A stretch of 45,606 nt of DNA from Marinobacterium sp. (GCA_025800125.1 JAOXSF010000084.1:1-45606); one strand, 5' to 3'; shown: positions 9,008-18,725, numbered from the stretch's first letter. Notes: a model not told the origin generated them from the letters alone. Program-made: numbers and translations.

Positions 9008-10632
9008 GGTTGTTTCTCCTGTGCTGAGGGTTTATCTGAATCTGCTTCATCACAATAATTCGGTCTCTGCTCACTGCCGGTATGCGCAACAGCGCGATGA
9101 TGTTGATGTATCAGTGGCTGAAAACGTACCAGTTCAGTCAGCCGGTAACCGGTGTACTGACCCAGCAGCAGGTTCAATGCCAGAATTACCAGCAGTAGTT
9201 CCGGGAAATTGAACGTCAGATGCTCGACAATATTGTTGGTCATTAGCAGGTATGCGAGTGTAGCAACCAGTAAACTGCCGGAGCCTTGGGCCAGTACTTC
9301 GCGAGCACCTTCCTCCTCCCATAAAATCGACATGCGTTCGATGGTCCAGGCCAGAATAATCATCGGGAAGAACGTGACGGTTAGTACCTGTTCCAGTCCC
9401 AGCTTGAAGCTGATAATACTGAGTCCAGCCATAATTCCGATAACCACAATGACAACTGAGGATATTCGCGCCACAAGGAGCAGGTTGAGATTACTTAGTG
9501 CGGATCTTATCCACAGGCCGATGGTGACCACCACAATAAAGATCGCCAGTCCTGTCAGCAGAGTGGTCTGAATAAAGGCCAGCGCCATCAGAATCGGCAT
9601 AAAGGTACCGGAAGTACGGATGCCGACAATTACCCGCAGGAACACCACAATCAGTGTACCAATCGGTACCAGCAGAATGCTCTTGAAGGCGTTCTGATCA
9701 GCCACTGGCAGACTGTAGATGGAGAAGTCGATCAGGGTGATCTGCTCGGTCTTGGCGCTACGCAGGGCCAGACTGCGTGCGCTGGTATCGCTGGCCAGGG
9801 TCGAGAAACGTACCTGTGAATCCTGGCCGCCGGTAACATCCAGCAGCGATACACCGCCCCGTTGCCAGATCAGAAAGTTCTCTGTCAGACCCTCAATGCT
9901 GTGGGCCGGGTCGAAGTAGTAGCGCTGGTTATCGGCAAAGACCTCGATACGACTGACCAGCATCTGGTTGCGGCGACGGTCTTCCAGTTCCAGGCCTTTA
10001 ATTACTCGTGCAGGAATCCCCGCCAGTGATAGCAGCTGTACCACTGTGCTGGCATCGACACCAGGGCCTGGAGACAGATTCTGCAGTACCTGCACATCCT
10101 GCGATGGGGCCGGGTTGTTCAGTAGTTGCAGCAGTTGTTCAGTCTGACTGCGGGCGTCAGCGGACTGGCGGCGGGCCTGTGCTACGACGGCACCGGCGGC
10201 AGTCAGTACTGGTTCGTCCAGATCCACCGCTGCCAGTGCTGGTGGTGTGGCAACAGATGTTTGCGGTGGCTGATGATCAAGTTTGCCCACCTGTAGCCGG
10301 TAATAGATGGTCTGATCGCCCTCAGCGCTGCGTCTGGTCCATTGGGCACGGTTTTGGCCTTCAGCTTCTTTCAGGGCAAAGCCGTAACCGGAAGACGCAT
10401 AGTCTTCCTGTACGGCCTGGTAGCCGTTGCCGCCACCGGGGCGGGCCAGTGAGACCGTGACCGGTTTACCCTGGGCCTGGAAATCAATGCGTGCTTCAAT
10501 GGTCCACAGTGACTGGCGCTCGCCCGGCAGTAGCGGGAAGTCCAGTTCGGAATGTTTGTACAGGGCCAGGCCTGTGCCCAGTGCGATCAGCACCAGCGCG
10601 ATAATATAAAGTTGTAGCTTCTCTCTACGCAT
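9004..10632 (-). CDS. 7TM membrane protein with inactive transglutaminase-like domain
   Basis: A 542-residue membrane protein of the 7TM-transglutaminase family. One N-terminal membrane segment (about 9-27) leads into a roughly 280-residue extracytoplasmic region. That region contains a transglutaminase-like fold (about 180-265, with AGIPARVIKGL and YYFDPAHSIEGL); the catalytic Cys is not evident. Seven hydrophobic helices follow (about 318-515). The sparse Cys content fits an inactive binding domain. In the literature this family is predicted to work with RimK-like ligases and retropepsin-like proteases in periplasmic or membrane peptide modification; the biochemical role is unproven. It overlaps the upstream protease gene by one base (TGATG) and the downstream ligase gene by four, implying co-translation. 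Confidence 0.85.
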   Translation of the reverse strand: MRREKLQLYIIALVLIALGTGLALYKHSELDFPLLPGERQSLWTIEARIDFQAQGKPVTVSLARPGGGNGYQAVQEDYASSGYGFALKEAEGQNRAQWTRRSAEGDQTIYYRLQVGKLDHQPPQTSVATPPALAAVDLDEPVLTAAGAVVAQARRQSADARSQTEQLLQLLNNPAPSQDVQVLQNLSPGPGVDASTVVQLLSLAGIPARVIKGLELEDRRRNQMLVSRIEVFADNQRYYFDPAHSIEGLTENFLIWQRGGVSLLDVTGGQDSQVRFSTLASDTSARSLALRSAKTEQITLIDFSIYSLPVADQNAFKSILLVPIGTLIVVFLRVIVGIRTSGTFMPILMALAFIQTTLLTGLAIFIVVVTIGLWIRSALSNLNLLLVARISSVVIVVIGIMAGLSIISFKLGLEQVLTVTFFPMIILAWTIERMSILWEEEGAREVLAQGSGSLLVATLAYLLMTNNIVEHLTFNFPELLLVILALNLLLGQYTGYRLTELVRFQPLIHQHHRAVAHTGSEQRPNYCDEADSDKPSAQEKQP

Positions 10633-11309
10633 CAGCGGATTGCCTCCGCTGTTGGGCGGGCCTCAGGCTGGTCGGCGATATAACGTTTGCTGACGTCGAC
10701 AATTACCAGGTCTTGCAGGAAGTCACGTCCGACCAGCAGCGGGAACTCGAAGTTGCTGCGATCTGCCAGGTTTACATCCAGCCGTTGTACCACTTCACCG
10801 ATTTTTACTTTCAGCTCGACCACCGGGCGTTCGATTACACCGCCCTGTTTGCGCTTGATGCGTACAGTGCGCTTGAGTGGTAACTCCCAGTTTTTGACGG
10901 CATCGCCGTTACGGTCACTGCGAAAACGTACCCAGTTGCGACCATCACGCTCGAACTGCTCGATATCGGTAGCGTGCAGAGAGGTAGTGCGTGCACCGGT
11001 ATCAATACGGGCGGGCAGGCGCATATCCAGGGTGTTGATAGTGCCCATTTCGGTCTCACCGAACAGCTGCTTGTTGCCGATCTTCACCGGTGTGTAAACG
11101 ATTACTTTTTGGGTAATAGTACGTGGCTGGGGGCATTTGACCGGCTCGAGCTGAGTGGGTTTCTCTATGGCCTTTGCTGTTTCAGGCGCTTTGGCCGATT
11201 GCGGGTTCAGGGTGCTGTTGAGTGCCTGACAACCACTGAGCAGTGACAGGATGATGACGGACACCAGGCCTGCGCAGTAGCCCGCACGGCAGGAGGGGCT
11301 ATGGAACAT
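10632..11309 (-). CDS. Retropepsin-like (RimB-type) protease, predicted lipoprotein
   Basis: A 225-residue protein of the so-called ATP-dependent zinc protease family, which structurally is a retropepsin-like aspartic protease fold. The N-terminus has a hydrophobic segment ending in LLSGC, so Cys27 is a likely lipidation site, placing it at the periplasmic face. The single active-site motif is PARIDTGARTTSLHA, with D103-T-G. Retropepsins carry one motif per chain, so it would act as a dimer. A second conserved block is FPLLVGRDFL (189-198). Residues 28-70 are a Pro/Lys-rich linker. It is first in the leftward operon with the 7TM protein and ligase. Start ATG 11309 has AGAGGA 8 bases upstream. 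Substrate unknown; co-occurrence suggests it trims or removes residues added by the ligase. Confidence 0.85.
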   Translation of the reverse strand: MFHSPSCRAGYCAGLVSVIILSLLSGCQALNSTLNPQSAKAPETAKAIEKPTQLEPVKCPQPRTITQKVIVYTPVKIGNKQLFGETEMGTINTLDMRLPARIDTGARTTSLHATDIEQFERDGRNWVRFRSDRNGDAVKNWELPLKRTVRIKRKQGGVIERPVVELKVKIGEVVQRLDVNLADRSNFEFPLLVGRDFLQDLVIVDVSKRYIADQPEARPTAEAIR

Positions 11310-11640
11310 CTTGAAATCCTCTGATACAACCTTGGCGACTGCAGGCGATTTGCGCCATGAAAGGCAAACCGGCCAGCAGGTCGGACTACCTATTACAATA
11401 GGTCACTGGCGAACGACTGCTTAATCAGGGATGACGGGTAGATGATTTCAGACAGGGCTGATAGCAAAGAAAGCAGAGAGCAGATACTTGAAGGTGAATG
11501 CCCAGAAACGGGCAGGAACTGCGCGTGGTAACTGTAAGTAATCACTGTAAATGGTAGATATAGAATGACCCTGCAAGTTGCAAGGTCATCAGGGCAGGCG
11601 GCTTGGATAGCGAAGTAGCCGAGGCTTGGCAGCCTGCTGT
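11310..11640. other. Gene-free region upstream of the protease/7TM/ligase operon
   Basis: No gene is visible. It should contain the leftward promoter for the three-gene operon and the 3' end of yhbY mRNA. Elements seen are a perfect inverted repeat at 11388-11403, a small hairpin TGCCC/GGGCA at 11499-11514, and a hairpin ATGACC/GGTCAT at 11565-11589 that may end yhbY transcription, though its T tract on the minus strand is poor. Confidence 0.4.
11388..11403. promoter_or_regulatory. Palindrome upstream of the three-gene membrane/ligase operon
   Basis: ACCTATT (11388-11394) and AATAGGT (11397-11403) are perfect 7-base arms with a 2-base centre, 79 bases upstream of the protease start. On the minus strand it contains TATTGT and TAATAG, so it may overlap a -10. 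A dimeric repressor operator is one reading; no regulator is identified. Confidence 0.35.
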
Positions 11641-11943
11641 TTAGCGCAGCAGGTTGGAAAGCTTTGGATTTGGCTCCAGTGCTTTGCGGTACAGCAGGGC
11701 GATATTACCGATTTCCTGTACCAGGGTCGCTTCGACAACATCGCACAGCTCACGAATCAGCTGGCGCTTGAGGTTACGATCACCGACCACGAGCTTCACC
11801 TTGATCAGCTCGTGATCGTCCAGCGCGCGATCCACCTCCAGCTGGATGTTTTCACTCAGTCCCTTACCTGCGACGGTCACGATTGGATTCAGGTTATGAC
11901 CGATGGTGCGGTACTTCTTCTTTTGCTCAGGCGATAAGCTCAT
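11641..11943 (-). CDS. yhbY: CRS1/YhbY-type RNA-binding ribosome assembly protein
   Basis: A small 100-residue KH-like (CRM domain) protein that binds pre-50S particles in E. coli. It covers the whole family: SPEQKKKYRTIGHNLNPIVTVAGKGLSENI carries the GxxG RNA-contact loop (GKGL, about 26-29) and is followed by the signature DDHELIKVKL (42-51). The C-terminus keeps IGNIALLYR. It is transcribed divergently from rlmE, the same neighbour pair as in E. coli and Pseudomonas, between greA and ftsH. Start ATG 11943. Confidence 0.93.
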   Translation of the reverse strand: MSLSPEQKKKYRTIGHNLNPIVTVAGKGLSENIQLEVDRALDDHELIKVKLVVGDRNLKRQLIRELCDVVEATLVQEIGNIALLYRKALEPNPKLSNLLR

Positions 11944-12062
11944 ACTAAAATACGGTGCCTCAAAATTCAGGGTGGTTTCACCACCGTTGCCGGATAATCT
12001 TCAATTTTACCCGAGTTCCTCTGCGCTGAGTAGCGGTGCTCGCCAACCGGAGTCCTGTCCCC

Positions 12063-12686
12063 GTGTCCAGATCCAAAAGCAGTAATCGATGGTTGCAGGA
12101 GCACCATAACGATCACTATGTCAAACAGTCGAAAGGCGATGGCTACCGTTCCCGGGCCAGTTACAAACTGGTCGAACTGAACAAAAAAGACAAGTTGTTC
12201 CGGCCGGGTATGACGGTGGTTGATCTGGGCGCAGCCCCGGGAGGCTGGTCACAGGTGGCTGCCGAGTTGGTGGGAGACCATGGTCGTGTTGTCGCTTCGG
12301 ATATTCTGCCGATGGATGCCTTGCCCGGAGTGACCTTTGTACAGGGAGACTTTACAGAGAACGCTGTGCTGGACGCAGTGTTACAAGCGTTAGGCGATGA
12401 GCCTGCTGACCTTGTAATCTCGGATATGGCCCCCAATATGAGTGGCATGGCAGCGGTAGACCAGCCAGCCGCAATGTATCTGGTTGAGCTTGCGCTGGAT
12501 ATGGCGCGTCAGGTTCTGAAACCTGAAGGCAATTTTGTGGCCAAAGTATTTCAGGGAGAGGGCTTTGATGAGTACCTCGCTGAGATGCGGCAGAGTTTCC
12601 GTACGGTTGTTACGCGTAAACCGGATGCGTCCCGGGCACGCTCCCGTGAAGTGTATCTGCTCGGAAAAGGTTTTAAAGGCGTATGA
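12063..12686 (+). CDS. rlmE: 23S rRNA 2'-O-ribose U2552 methyltransferase RlmE (FtsJ/RrmJ)
   Basis: It methylates the 2'-OH of U2552 in the A loop of 23S rRNA, using S-adenosylmethionine, late in 50S assembly. The Rossmann core shows the SAM motif [13 protein letters not shown] and the K-D-K-E catalytic set: Lys in RSRASYKL, Asp in DMAPNMSG, Lys in [11 protein letters not shown], and Glu in SREVYLLG. I place the start at GTG 12063, which gives [13 protein letters not shown] and 207 residues, close to E. coli (209). An in-frame GTG at 12036 would add nine residues and has no better ribosome site. Neighbours are yhbY (divergent) and ftsH (downstream), the usual arrangement. Confidence 0.94.
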   Translation: MSRSKSSNRWLQEHHNDHYVKQSKGDGYRSRASYKLVELNKKDKLFRPGMTVVDLGAAPGGWSQVAAELVGDHGRVVASDILPMDALPGVTFVQGDFTENAVLDAVLQALGDEPADLVISDMAPNMSGMAAVDQPAAMYLVELALDMARQVLKPEGNFVAKVFQGEGFDEYLAEMRQSFRTVVTRKPDASRARSREVYLLGKGFKGV

Positions 12687-12829
12687 AAGGAGAGGCAACC
12701 AGCAGGTTTATAACCACTGATTGCCTGTTCAGGGCGTCCTGAGTGGTATCAGGTCTCCGACCTGCTATAGTGGGCGGAGTTGAGAACGATTGAGAGTTAC
12801 AGCGATAGCGCTGACCCGAGGGTAATCAT

Positions 12830-14818
12830 TTGAACGATATGGCTAAGAATCTGGTGCTGTGGCTGGTTATTGCCGCTGTGTTGCTGACAGTGTTCAATAA
12901 TTTCAGTGCAGAAACCGAATCCCGTCGCCTGAGTTATTCAGACTTTGTTGCTGAAGTACAGGCCAAGCGAGTCTCCAAGGTGGTCATTGATGGCTACACC
13001 ATTGTTGGCCAGCGTAGTAACGGTGAAACTTTTGAAACCGTGCGCCCTGCGTTGCAGGATCCAAAACTGGTAGATGATCTGCTGCAGAATGACGTAGTGA
13101 TCGAAGGTAAGCAGCCTGAACAGCAGAGCATCTGGTCTCAGCTGTTGGTGGCATCTTTCCCGATTCTGGTAATTATCGCAGTCTTTATGTTCTTTATGCG
13201 CCAGATGCAGGGCGGCGGTGGTGGCAAAGGCCCGATGGCGTTTGGTAAATCCAAAGCGCGCATGATGAGTGAAGATCAGATCAAAACCCGCTTTGATGAT
13301 GTGGCTGGCTGTGAAGAGGCCAAAGAAGAAGTAAAAGAGCTGGTGGATTACCTGCGTGATCCGGGTAAATTCCAGCGCCTGGGCGGACATATTCCCCGTG
13401 GTGTACTGATGTCTGGTAATCCGGGTACGGGTAAAACTTTGCTGGCTAAAGCTATTGCAGGTGAAGCCAAAGTACCATTTTTTAGTATCTCTGGTTCTGA
13501 CTTTGTTGAAATGTTCGTCGGTGTAGGCGCATCTCGCGTTCGTGACATGTTTGAGCAGGCGAAAAAGAATGCGCCATGTATCATTTTCATTGATGAAATT
13601 GACGCGGTAGGTCGCCATCGCGGTGTTGGTATGGGCGGCGGTAACGATGAGCGTGAGCAGACGCTGAACCAGTTGCTGGTAGAAATGGATGGTTTTGAAG
13701 GTACAGAGGGCATTATTGTTATTGCTGCGACTAACCGTCCCGATGTACTTGACCCTGCGCTGTTGCGTCCAGGTCGTTTTGACCGTCAGGTGAATGTTGG
13801 TTTGCCTGATATTCGCGGTCGTGAGCAGATTCTGAAAGTGCATATGCGCAAAGTACCGCTGTCAGATGACGTAAAACCGGATCTGATTGCCCGTGGTACA
13901 CCAGGATTTTCCGGTGCAGATCTAGCCAACCTGGTAAACGAAGCGGCGTTGTTTGCTGCCCGTGCCAGCAAACGCACGGTGGCTATGGAGCAGTTTGAGA
14001 AAGCCAAAGACAAAATCATGATGGGAGCTGAACGTCGCTCGATGGTTATGTCCTACGACGAGCGGCTGAATACGGCCTATCATGAAGCTGGGCATGCCAT
14101 TGTTGGTCGTCTGATGCCGAAACATGACCCGGTCTACAAGGTGTCTATTATTCCGCGTGGTCGTGCACTGGGTGTGACCATGTTTCTGCCAGAGGAAGAC
14201 CGTTACAGCCATAGCCGTCAGTCAATTATCTCCAATATCTGCTCCCTGTATGGCGGTCGTATTGCTGAAGAGATGACACTGGGTAAAGAAGGTGTGACTA
14301 CGGGCGCTTCCAATGATATTCAGCGTGCAACCATGCTGGCACGCAATCTGGTAACGAAGTGGGGGTTGTCCGAAGAGCTTGGTCCACTGCTGTATGATGA
14401 TGAAGAGAGTGACCCGTTTTCTCGTGGTTATGGTGCCCAGGCTAAGCCGATTTCTGAACAGACACAGCGTCAGATCGACGATGTAGTGCGTCAGACAATT
14501 GATGATTGCTACAAGCAGGCCACACAGTTACTGGAAGATAATCGCGACATTCTGGAGGCGATGTGTCAGGCATTGATGAAATACGAGACCATCGACAGTA
14601 GCCAGATTGATCAGCTGATGGCGCGTGAGCCGGTCTCCGACCCGGATGGCTGGGAAGACAGCAGCAAGGATGATGATGCCGGTAACGGTGCCAGTGCAGC
14701 CTCTGATGATGCTGAGCAGGAACGAGACCCGGACGTACCTGATACTGATGAGCAGGATGATGAGTCTCGTGATAACCCGCAGGCTGGAGGGCCTGCTCCG
14801 GGGTCAAATCTTCATTGA
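12830..14818 (+). CDS. ftsH: ATP-dependent zinc metalloprotease FtsH
   Basis: A hexameric inner-membrane AAA+ protease that degrades misfolded membrane proteins and short-lived regulators, including LpxC and sigma32 in E. coli. It has 662 residues: membrane segments near 7-24 and 103-122 around a periplasmic domain, then the AAA module with Walker A at 196-203, Walker B IIFIDEID (251-258) and second region of homology at 298-316. The zinc site is HEAGH (418-422), with the third ligand Asp496 in TGASNDI. The first Pro of the usual GPPGTGKT Walker A is Asn here (GNPGTGKT); the essential residues are intact. The C-terminal 60 residues are acidic and disordered. Start TTG 12830 is preferred because GAGGGT lies 7 bases upstream; ATG 12839 is the alternative. 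Confidence 0.97.
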   Translation: MNDMAKNLVLWLVIAAVLLTVFNNFSAETESRRLSYSDFVAEVQAKRVSKVVIDGYTIVGQRSNGETFETVRPALQDPKLVDDLLQNDVVIEGKQPEQQSIWSQLLVASFPILVIIAVFMFFMRQMQGGGGGKGPMAFGKSKARMMSEDQIKTRFDDVAGCEEAKEEVKELVDYLRDPGKFQRLGGHIPRGVLMSGNPGTGKTLLAKAIAGEAKVPFFSISGSDFVEMFVGVGASRVRDMFEQAKKNAPCIIFIDEIDAVGRHRGVGMGGGNDEREQTLNQLLVEMDGFEGTEGIIVIAATNRPDVLDPALLRPGRFDRQVNVGLPDIRGREQILKVHMRKVPLSDDVKPDLIARGTPGFSGADLANLVNEAALFAARASKRTVAMEQFEKAKDKIMMGAERRSMVMSYDERLNTAYHEAGHAIVGRLMPKHDPVYKVSIIPRGRALGVTMFLPEEDRYSHSRQSIISNICSLYGGRIAEEMTLGKEGVTTGASNDIQRATMLARNLVTKWGLSEELGPLLYDDEESDPFSRGYGAQAKPISEQTQRQIDDVVRQTIDDCYKQATQLLEDNRDILEAMCQALMKYETIDSSQIDQLMAREPVSDPDGWEDSSKDDDAGNGASAASDDAEQERDPDVPDTDEQDDESRDNPQAGGPAPGSNLH

Positions 14819-14848
14819 TCGTCAATGATTATCTGATTTGAAACCGTG

Positions 14849-14879
14849 AAAAGGCTGACACATTGTGTCAGCCTTTTTT
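14849..14879 (+). terminator. Intrinsic terminator after ftsH
   Basis: AAGGCTGACAC (14851-14861) pairs perfectly with GTGTCAGCCTT (14865-14875) around an ATT loop, followed by six T in all. It separates ftsH from folP, so folP-glmM needs its own promoter between 14880 and 15107. Confidence 0.92.
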
Positions 14880-14904
14880 GTAGATGCGATTTGTAGATGC
14901 GATT
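14879..14904. repeat. 13-bp tandem duplication
   Basis: TGTAGATGCGATT occurs twice in direct succession (14879-14891 and 14892-14904), just after the ftsH terminator. It is probably a slippage duplication. Confidence 0.8.
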
Positions 14905-15107
14905 GTTAGTGACGGATTGTATGGCCGAGCGTGAGGTTGGTACAGTTTCTCCTTTGAATGGGTATCGTTGCGCACTCGTTCATCGCCTGCGCCGTACAGA
15001 CCTGCACTGAAAATCTGTACAGAGTCGCTTGTTTTAAAACATTTTATGGAACGTTTTGGAAGGGCAGTATGGCTGGAGGGCCGTGCAGTTCTGGAGAGAC
15101 TGAAATT

Positions 15108-15947
15108 ATGCAATTTGGTACACGACAGCTTGAGCTGGACCGTCCTCGGGTGATGGGTATTCTGAATGTCACACCTGATTCTTTTTCGGATGGCGGGCTC
15201 AGTTATGGCAGCCTTGACCTGGCTGTGCGCAATGCTGCCCGGATGATGGCTGCTGGTGCAGAGTTTATTGATATTGGTGGTGAATCTACCCGGCCTGGTG
15301 CGAGTCCTGTCTCTGAACAGGAAGAGCTTGACCGGGTGATTCCTGTGGTGGAACGTATTGCCACTGAGCTGGACGTTATTATCTCAGTCGATACCAGCAC
15401 ACCTGCGGTGATTGCCGAATCGGCGGCCTGTGGTGCGGGGCTGATTAATGATGTGAGAGCATTGGGGCGTGAAGGCGCGCTGGCTGCTGCGGCTACAACA
15501 GGGTTGCCCGTCTGCCTGATGCATATGAAAGGCTCTCCTGCCACCATGCAGGATGCTCCGGAGTATGATGATGTACTGGAAGAGGTTAGTGATTTTCTGA
15601 TGCGGCGCATGACGGAATGTGTTGCTGCAGGTTTCAGAAAAGAACAGCTTATTCTTGACCCCGGGTTTGGATTTGGTAAGACACTGGAACATAACCTGCG
15701 ACTACTGAATAATCTTGAGCAGTTTCATGCGCATGGAGTACCTCTGCTGGCAGGGATATCGCGCAAAAGTATGATCGGGCAGGCATTGAATCGAGAAGTG
15801 GATCAGCGCCTGTACGGCTCTCTGGCAGCCGCCGCGATTGCTGCGATGAAGGGGGCTCAGATCATTCGTGTACATGATGTAGAAGCGACCGTGGATGTGA
15901 TACGTATGTGTCACGCTGTTGCCCGGGAGCAGAAAGGAGAAAGTTGA
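15108..15947 (+). CDS. folP: Dihydropteroate synthase
   Basis: It condenses 6-hydroxymethyl-dihydropterin pyrophosphate with p-aminobenzoate to give dihydropteroate in folate synthesis, and is the sulfonamide target. The TIM-barrel signatures are all present: [14 protein letters not shown] (about 17-30), [12 protein letters not shown] (about 54-66), [32 protein letters not shown] and IRVHDV near the end. Start ATG 15108, with GGAGAG upstream, gives 279 residues, the normal length. The open frame continues upstream to 14958 but lacks a good site there. Its stop overlaps the glmM start by one base (TGATG). Confidence 0.96.
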   Translation: MQFGTRQLELDRPRVMGILNVTPDSFSDGGLSYGSLDLAVRNAARMMAAGAEFIDIGGESTRPGASPVSEQEELDRVIPVVERIATELDVIISVDTSTPAVIAESAACGAGLINDVRALGREGALAAAATTGLPVCLMHMKGSPATMQDAPEYDDVLEEVSDFLMRRMTECVAAGFRKEQLILDPGFGFGKTLEHNLRLLNNLEQFHAHGVPLLAGISRKSMIGQALNREVDQRLYGSLAAAAIAAMKGAQIIRVHDVEATVDVIRMCHAVAREQKGES

Positions 15948-17293
15948 TGACTCGCCGTTATTTTGGCACTGATGGTATTCGTGGCCGTACAGGTCAGTTT
16001 CCTATTACCCCTGATTTTGTGCTCAAGCTGGGCTGGGCTGCTGGCAAGGTCTTTGCCCGTGAAGGCCGCCGTAAGATCCTGATAGGTAAGGACACCCGGA
16101 TTTCCGGCTATATGTTTGAGTCTGCTCTGGAAGCGGGCTTGTCCGCAGCGGGTGTAGATGTGTTGCTGCTGGGGCCAATGCCAACACCGGCAATTGCGTA
16201 TCTGACTCGCACCTTCCGGGCCGATGCGGGTATTGTGATCAGTGCCTCCCATAACCCTTACTACGATAACGGTATCAAATTCTTCTCGGCTGAAGGTACC
16301 AAGCTCCCGGATGATATTGAGCAGGCAATAGAGGCTCAGATGGATCTTGCCATGACGACGGTTGATTCTGCTGATCTGGGTAAGGCTCGTCGTATTGAAG
16401 ACGCACCCGGGCGATATATCGAATTCTGTAAGGCAACGTTTGGCGGCTTTTCGCTTTCGGGCATGAAAATTGTGATTGATTGTGCCAACGGGGCTACTTA
16501 TCACGTCAGCCCGCGTGTGCTGACTGAGCTGGGTGCAGAAGTCATTGAAATTGGTTCTTCCCCAGATGGCTTGAATATCAATGATGGCTGTGGTGCGACG
16601 GATACAGCCTTGCTGCAACAGGCTGTGCTGGAACATAAAGCGGATCTGGGTGTTGCTCTGGATGGTGATGGTGACCGGGTCATGATGGTTGACCATACCG
16701 GTGTAGAGGTTGATGGTGACGAGCTGCTGTTTATTGTCGCCCAGCAGATGCAGCGAGAAGGTACATTTACCGGTGGAGTTGTAGGGACACTGATGTCTAA
16801 TTTCGGGCTGGAACAGGCCTGTGTTCGTGAAGGGATACCCTTTGTGCGGGCAAAAGTTGGTGATCGCTATGTTATGGCTGAACTGGCAAAAAATGACTGG
16901 TTGCTGGGCGGTGAGTCTTCAGGGCACATTGTTTGTCGTCATCTGACCACTACTGGTGATGGTACTGTTGCTGCTTTGCAAGTGCTCAAGGCGATGGTAG
17001 AAACTGGACGTTCTTTGTTGGAGTTGCGTCAGGGGATGGTCAAGCTGCCGCAGGTGATGATCAACGTGCGCCTGGTTCAGAAGGTTGCTGTCGATGATGT
17101 GCCTGCCATTGTTGAGGCTGTTTCAGCAGCAGAAGCACGATTAGCTGATAAAGGTAGGGTCTTATTACGCCCATCTGGTACAGAGCCTGTTATTCGCGTA
17201 ATGATCGAAGGCGAAGACGGTGAATTGGTACAGGCGTTATGCCAGTCTCTGGCTGACCAGGTAGAAAATGCTATTAAAAGTCTTGAAAACTAA
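15947..17293 (+). CDS. glmM: Phosphoglucosamine mutase
   Basis: It converts glucosamine-6-phosphate to glucosamine-1-phosphate for UDP-GlcNAc, feeding peptidoglycan and lipopolysaccharide synthesis. With start ATG 15947, preceded by AGGAGAA, the 448 residues match the family. The phosphoserine loop is [12 protein letters not shown], with active Ser101. The metal loop DGDGDR is near residue 240, the sugar-binding GGESSGH near 325, and the phosphate-binding RPSGTEP near 412. It is coupled to folP by a one-base overlap, as in E. coli. Confidence 0.96.
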   Translation: MTRRYFGTDGIRGRTGQFPITPDFVLKLGWAAGKVFAREGRRKILIGKDTRISGYMFESALEAGLSAAGVDVLLLGPMPTPAIAYLTRTFRADAGIVISASHNPYYDNGIKFFSAEGTKLPDDIEQAIEAQMDLAMTTVDSADLGKARRIEDAPGRYIEFCKATFGGFSLSGMKIVIDCANGATYHVSPRVLTELGAEVIEIGSSPDGLNINDGCGATDTALLQQAVLEHKADLGVALDGDGDRVMMVDHTGVEVDGDELLFIVAQQMQREGTFTGGVVGTLMSNFGLEQACVREGIPFVRAKVGDRYVMAELAKNDWLLGGESSGHIVCRHLTTTGDGTVAALQVLKAMVETGRSLLELRQGMVKLPQVMINVRLVQKVAVDDVPAIVEAVSAAEARLADKGRVLLRPSGTEPVIRVMIEGEDGELVQALCQSLADQVENAIKSLEN

Positions 17294-17337
17294 TAAAAGG
17301 CCAGTTAATATCTCAGCCTCTTTGCAAGGGGGCATCA

Positions 17338-18108
17338 ATGCGTAAGTCACTCGTCGCTGGTAACTGGAAAATGAACGGCAACAAATCATCTATCAATTCA
17401 TTGATGGATGGTCTTGTGAATGGTCTGAATTCCAATGTTGAAGCAATGGGTAGTGTTGATGTCCTGGTGTGTCCACCTGCAGTTTATTTGCAGCAGGTTG
17501 CTGATAAAGTTTCTACATCTTCTATTAAGGTGGGGGTGCAGAATGTCAGTGAGTATGAAAGTGGAGCATACACTGGCGAGTTATCGCTGGCCATGCTGGC
17601 AGATTTTAATTGTGACTATGTTATTGTTGGTCACTCTGAGCGTCGTTCCCTATTTGGTGAAACCGATGCGCAAGTGGCTGAGAAGTGCCAGGCTGCGCTT
17701 GAAGCAGGTGTTATACCTGTGCTGTGTGTAGGTGAAACCTTAGAGCAGCGTGATTCAGGTCAGGCTCTGGCTGTGGTTGAAGCTCAGATAGATGCCGTGC
17801 TGAAATGCTGCGGTATTGCTTCATTCAGTAAGCTGGTTGTGGCATATGAGCCGGTTTGGGCAATAGGTACTGGTCGTACTGCAACACCTGAGCAAGCGCA
17901 AGAGGTGCATGGCGCTATTCGTGCTGTGCTTGCGGCTGCTGATGCTGAGGTTTCTGCTTCCGTGCGTATTTTATATGGCGGTAGCGTAAATGCGGTAAAT
18001 GCAGCAGAGTTGTTTTCTCAGCCAGATATTGACGGCGGTCTGGTAGGTGGTGCGTCGTTAAAAGTAGATGATTTTCTTGCAATCTGCAGCGCCGCAGCGG
18101 CTGCATAA
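17338..18108 (+). CDS. tpiA: Triosephosphate isomerase
   Basis: It interconverts dihydroxyacetone phosphate and glyceraldehyde-3-phosphate in glycolysis and gluconeogenesis. The 256-residue TIM barrel has the substrate-binding NWKMNGN at 7-13, the electrophile His in VGHSERRS, the catalytic Glu in AYEPVWAIGTG, and the C-terminal phosphate-binding YGGSVN and GGLVGGASL. The start ATG has AAGGGGG about 7 bases upstream. Placement before secG is the common Pseudomonas-type order. Confidence 0.97.
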   Translation: MRKSLVAGNWKMNGNKSSINSLMDGLVNGLNSNVEAMGSVDVLVCPPAVYLQQVADKVSTSSIKVGVQNVSEYESGAYTGELSLAMLADFNCDYVIVGHSERRSLFGETDAQVAEKCQAALEAGVIPVLCVGETLEQRDSGQALAVVEAQIDAVLKCCGIASFSKLVVAYEPVWAIGTGRTATPEQAQEVHGAIRAVLAAADAEVSASVRILYGGSVNAVNAAELFSQPDIDGGLVGGASLKVDDFLAICSAAAAA

Positions 18109-18122
18109 CTGACGGTTTGAAG

Positions 18123-18491
18123 ATGGAAGCAATTGTTCTCATCGCACATGTTTTGCTGGCGGCCGGTATTATTGCTCTGGTTCTTCTTCAGCAGGGTAAA
18201 GGTGCCGAAGCGGGTGCTTCCTTTGGTGGCGGAGCTTCCCAGACAGTGTTTGGCTCCAGTGGTAATACGTCATTCCTTGCTCGTATTACAGCTGTTCTGG
18301 CGGCAGGCTTGTTTGTTACAAGCTTTGTCCTTGCTGTTTTTGCTAAGGATAAAGCAGATGCTGTAGTAAATGCAGGCGTCCCAGCAGCAGAAGTTATTGA
18401 GGCTCAGGCAGGTAGTGGAGACGCGCAGCTTCCTGTTCTTGAGGGGTCTCCTGTGGTGCCTGCTGATGCAGATGTGCCAACAGCAGACTGA
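18123..18491 (+). CDS. secG: Preprotein translocase subunit SecG
   Basis: SecG is a small two-helix partner of SecYE that aids SecA-driven export. The hydrophobic segments lie near residues 3-22 and 54-75. Between them is the conserved cytoplasmic loop LLQQGKGAEAGASFGGGASQ. The tail (78-122) is Ala/Val-rich and variable, as in relatives. I use ATG 18123 as start (122 residues). A TTG at 18117 would add two residues and has a slightly better spaced TGACGG upstream, so the start is uncertain by two codons. Confidence 0.94.
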   Translation: MEAIVLIAHVLLAAGIIALVLLQQGKGAEAGASFGGGASQTVFGSSGNTSFLARITAVLAAGLFVTSFVLAVFAKDKADAVVNAGVPAAEVIEAQAGSGDAQLPVLEGSPVVPADADVPTAD

Positions 18492-18501
18492 TAAAGGTTT
18501 T

Positions 18502-18588
18502 GCCCAAGTGGTGGAATTGGTAGACACGCTATCTTGAGGGGGTAGTGGCTGTACGGCCGTGCCGGTTCGAGTCCGGCCTTGGGCACCA
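18502..18588 (+). tRNA. leuU: tRNA-Leu(GAG)
   Basis: An 87-nt class II tRNA. The acceptor stem GCCCAAG/CTTGGGC is perfect, the D arm matches bacterial tRNA-Leu, and the anticodon stem CTATC/GGTAG encloses loop TTGAGGG with anticodon GAG, which reads CUC and CUU. A long variable arm is present, the T loop is GGTTCGAGTCC, and CCA is encoded. It lies just after secG, as leuU does in E. coli. Confidence 0.96.
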
Positions 18589-18635
18589 TCTTGAAAAGCC
18601 AGCAGGTGGGCTTTATAATATGCACCTGTTTCTGA

Positions 18636-18712
<77 letters not shown>

Positions 18713-18725
18713 ACCTTATTTTCAG

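Noticed and set aside
11533-11550. TGTAAG-N6-CTGTAA resembling a GacA/UvrY box (TGTAAG-N6-CTTACA)
   Set aside because: Only one half matches well, and no Csr-type RNA lies at the expected distance; the candidate sRNA is 25 kb away.
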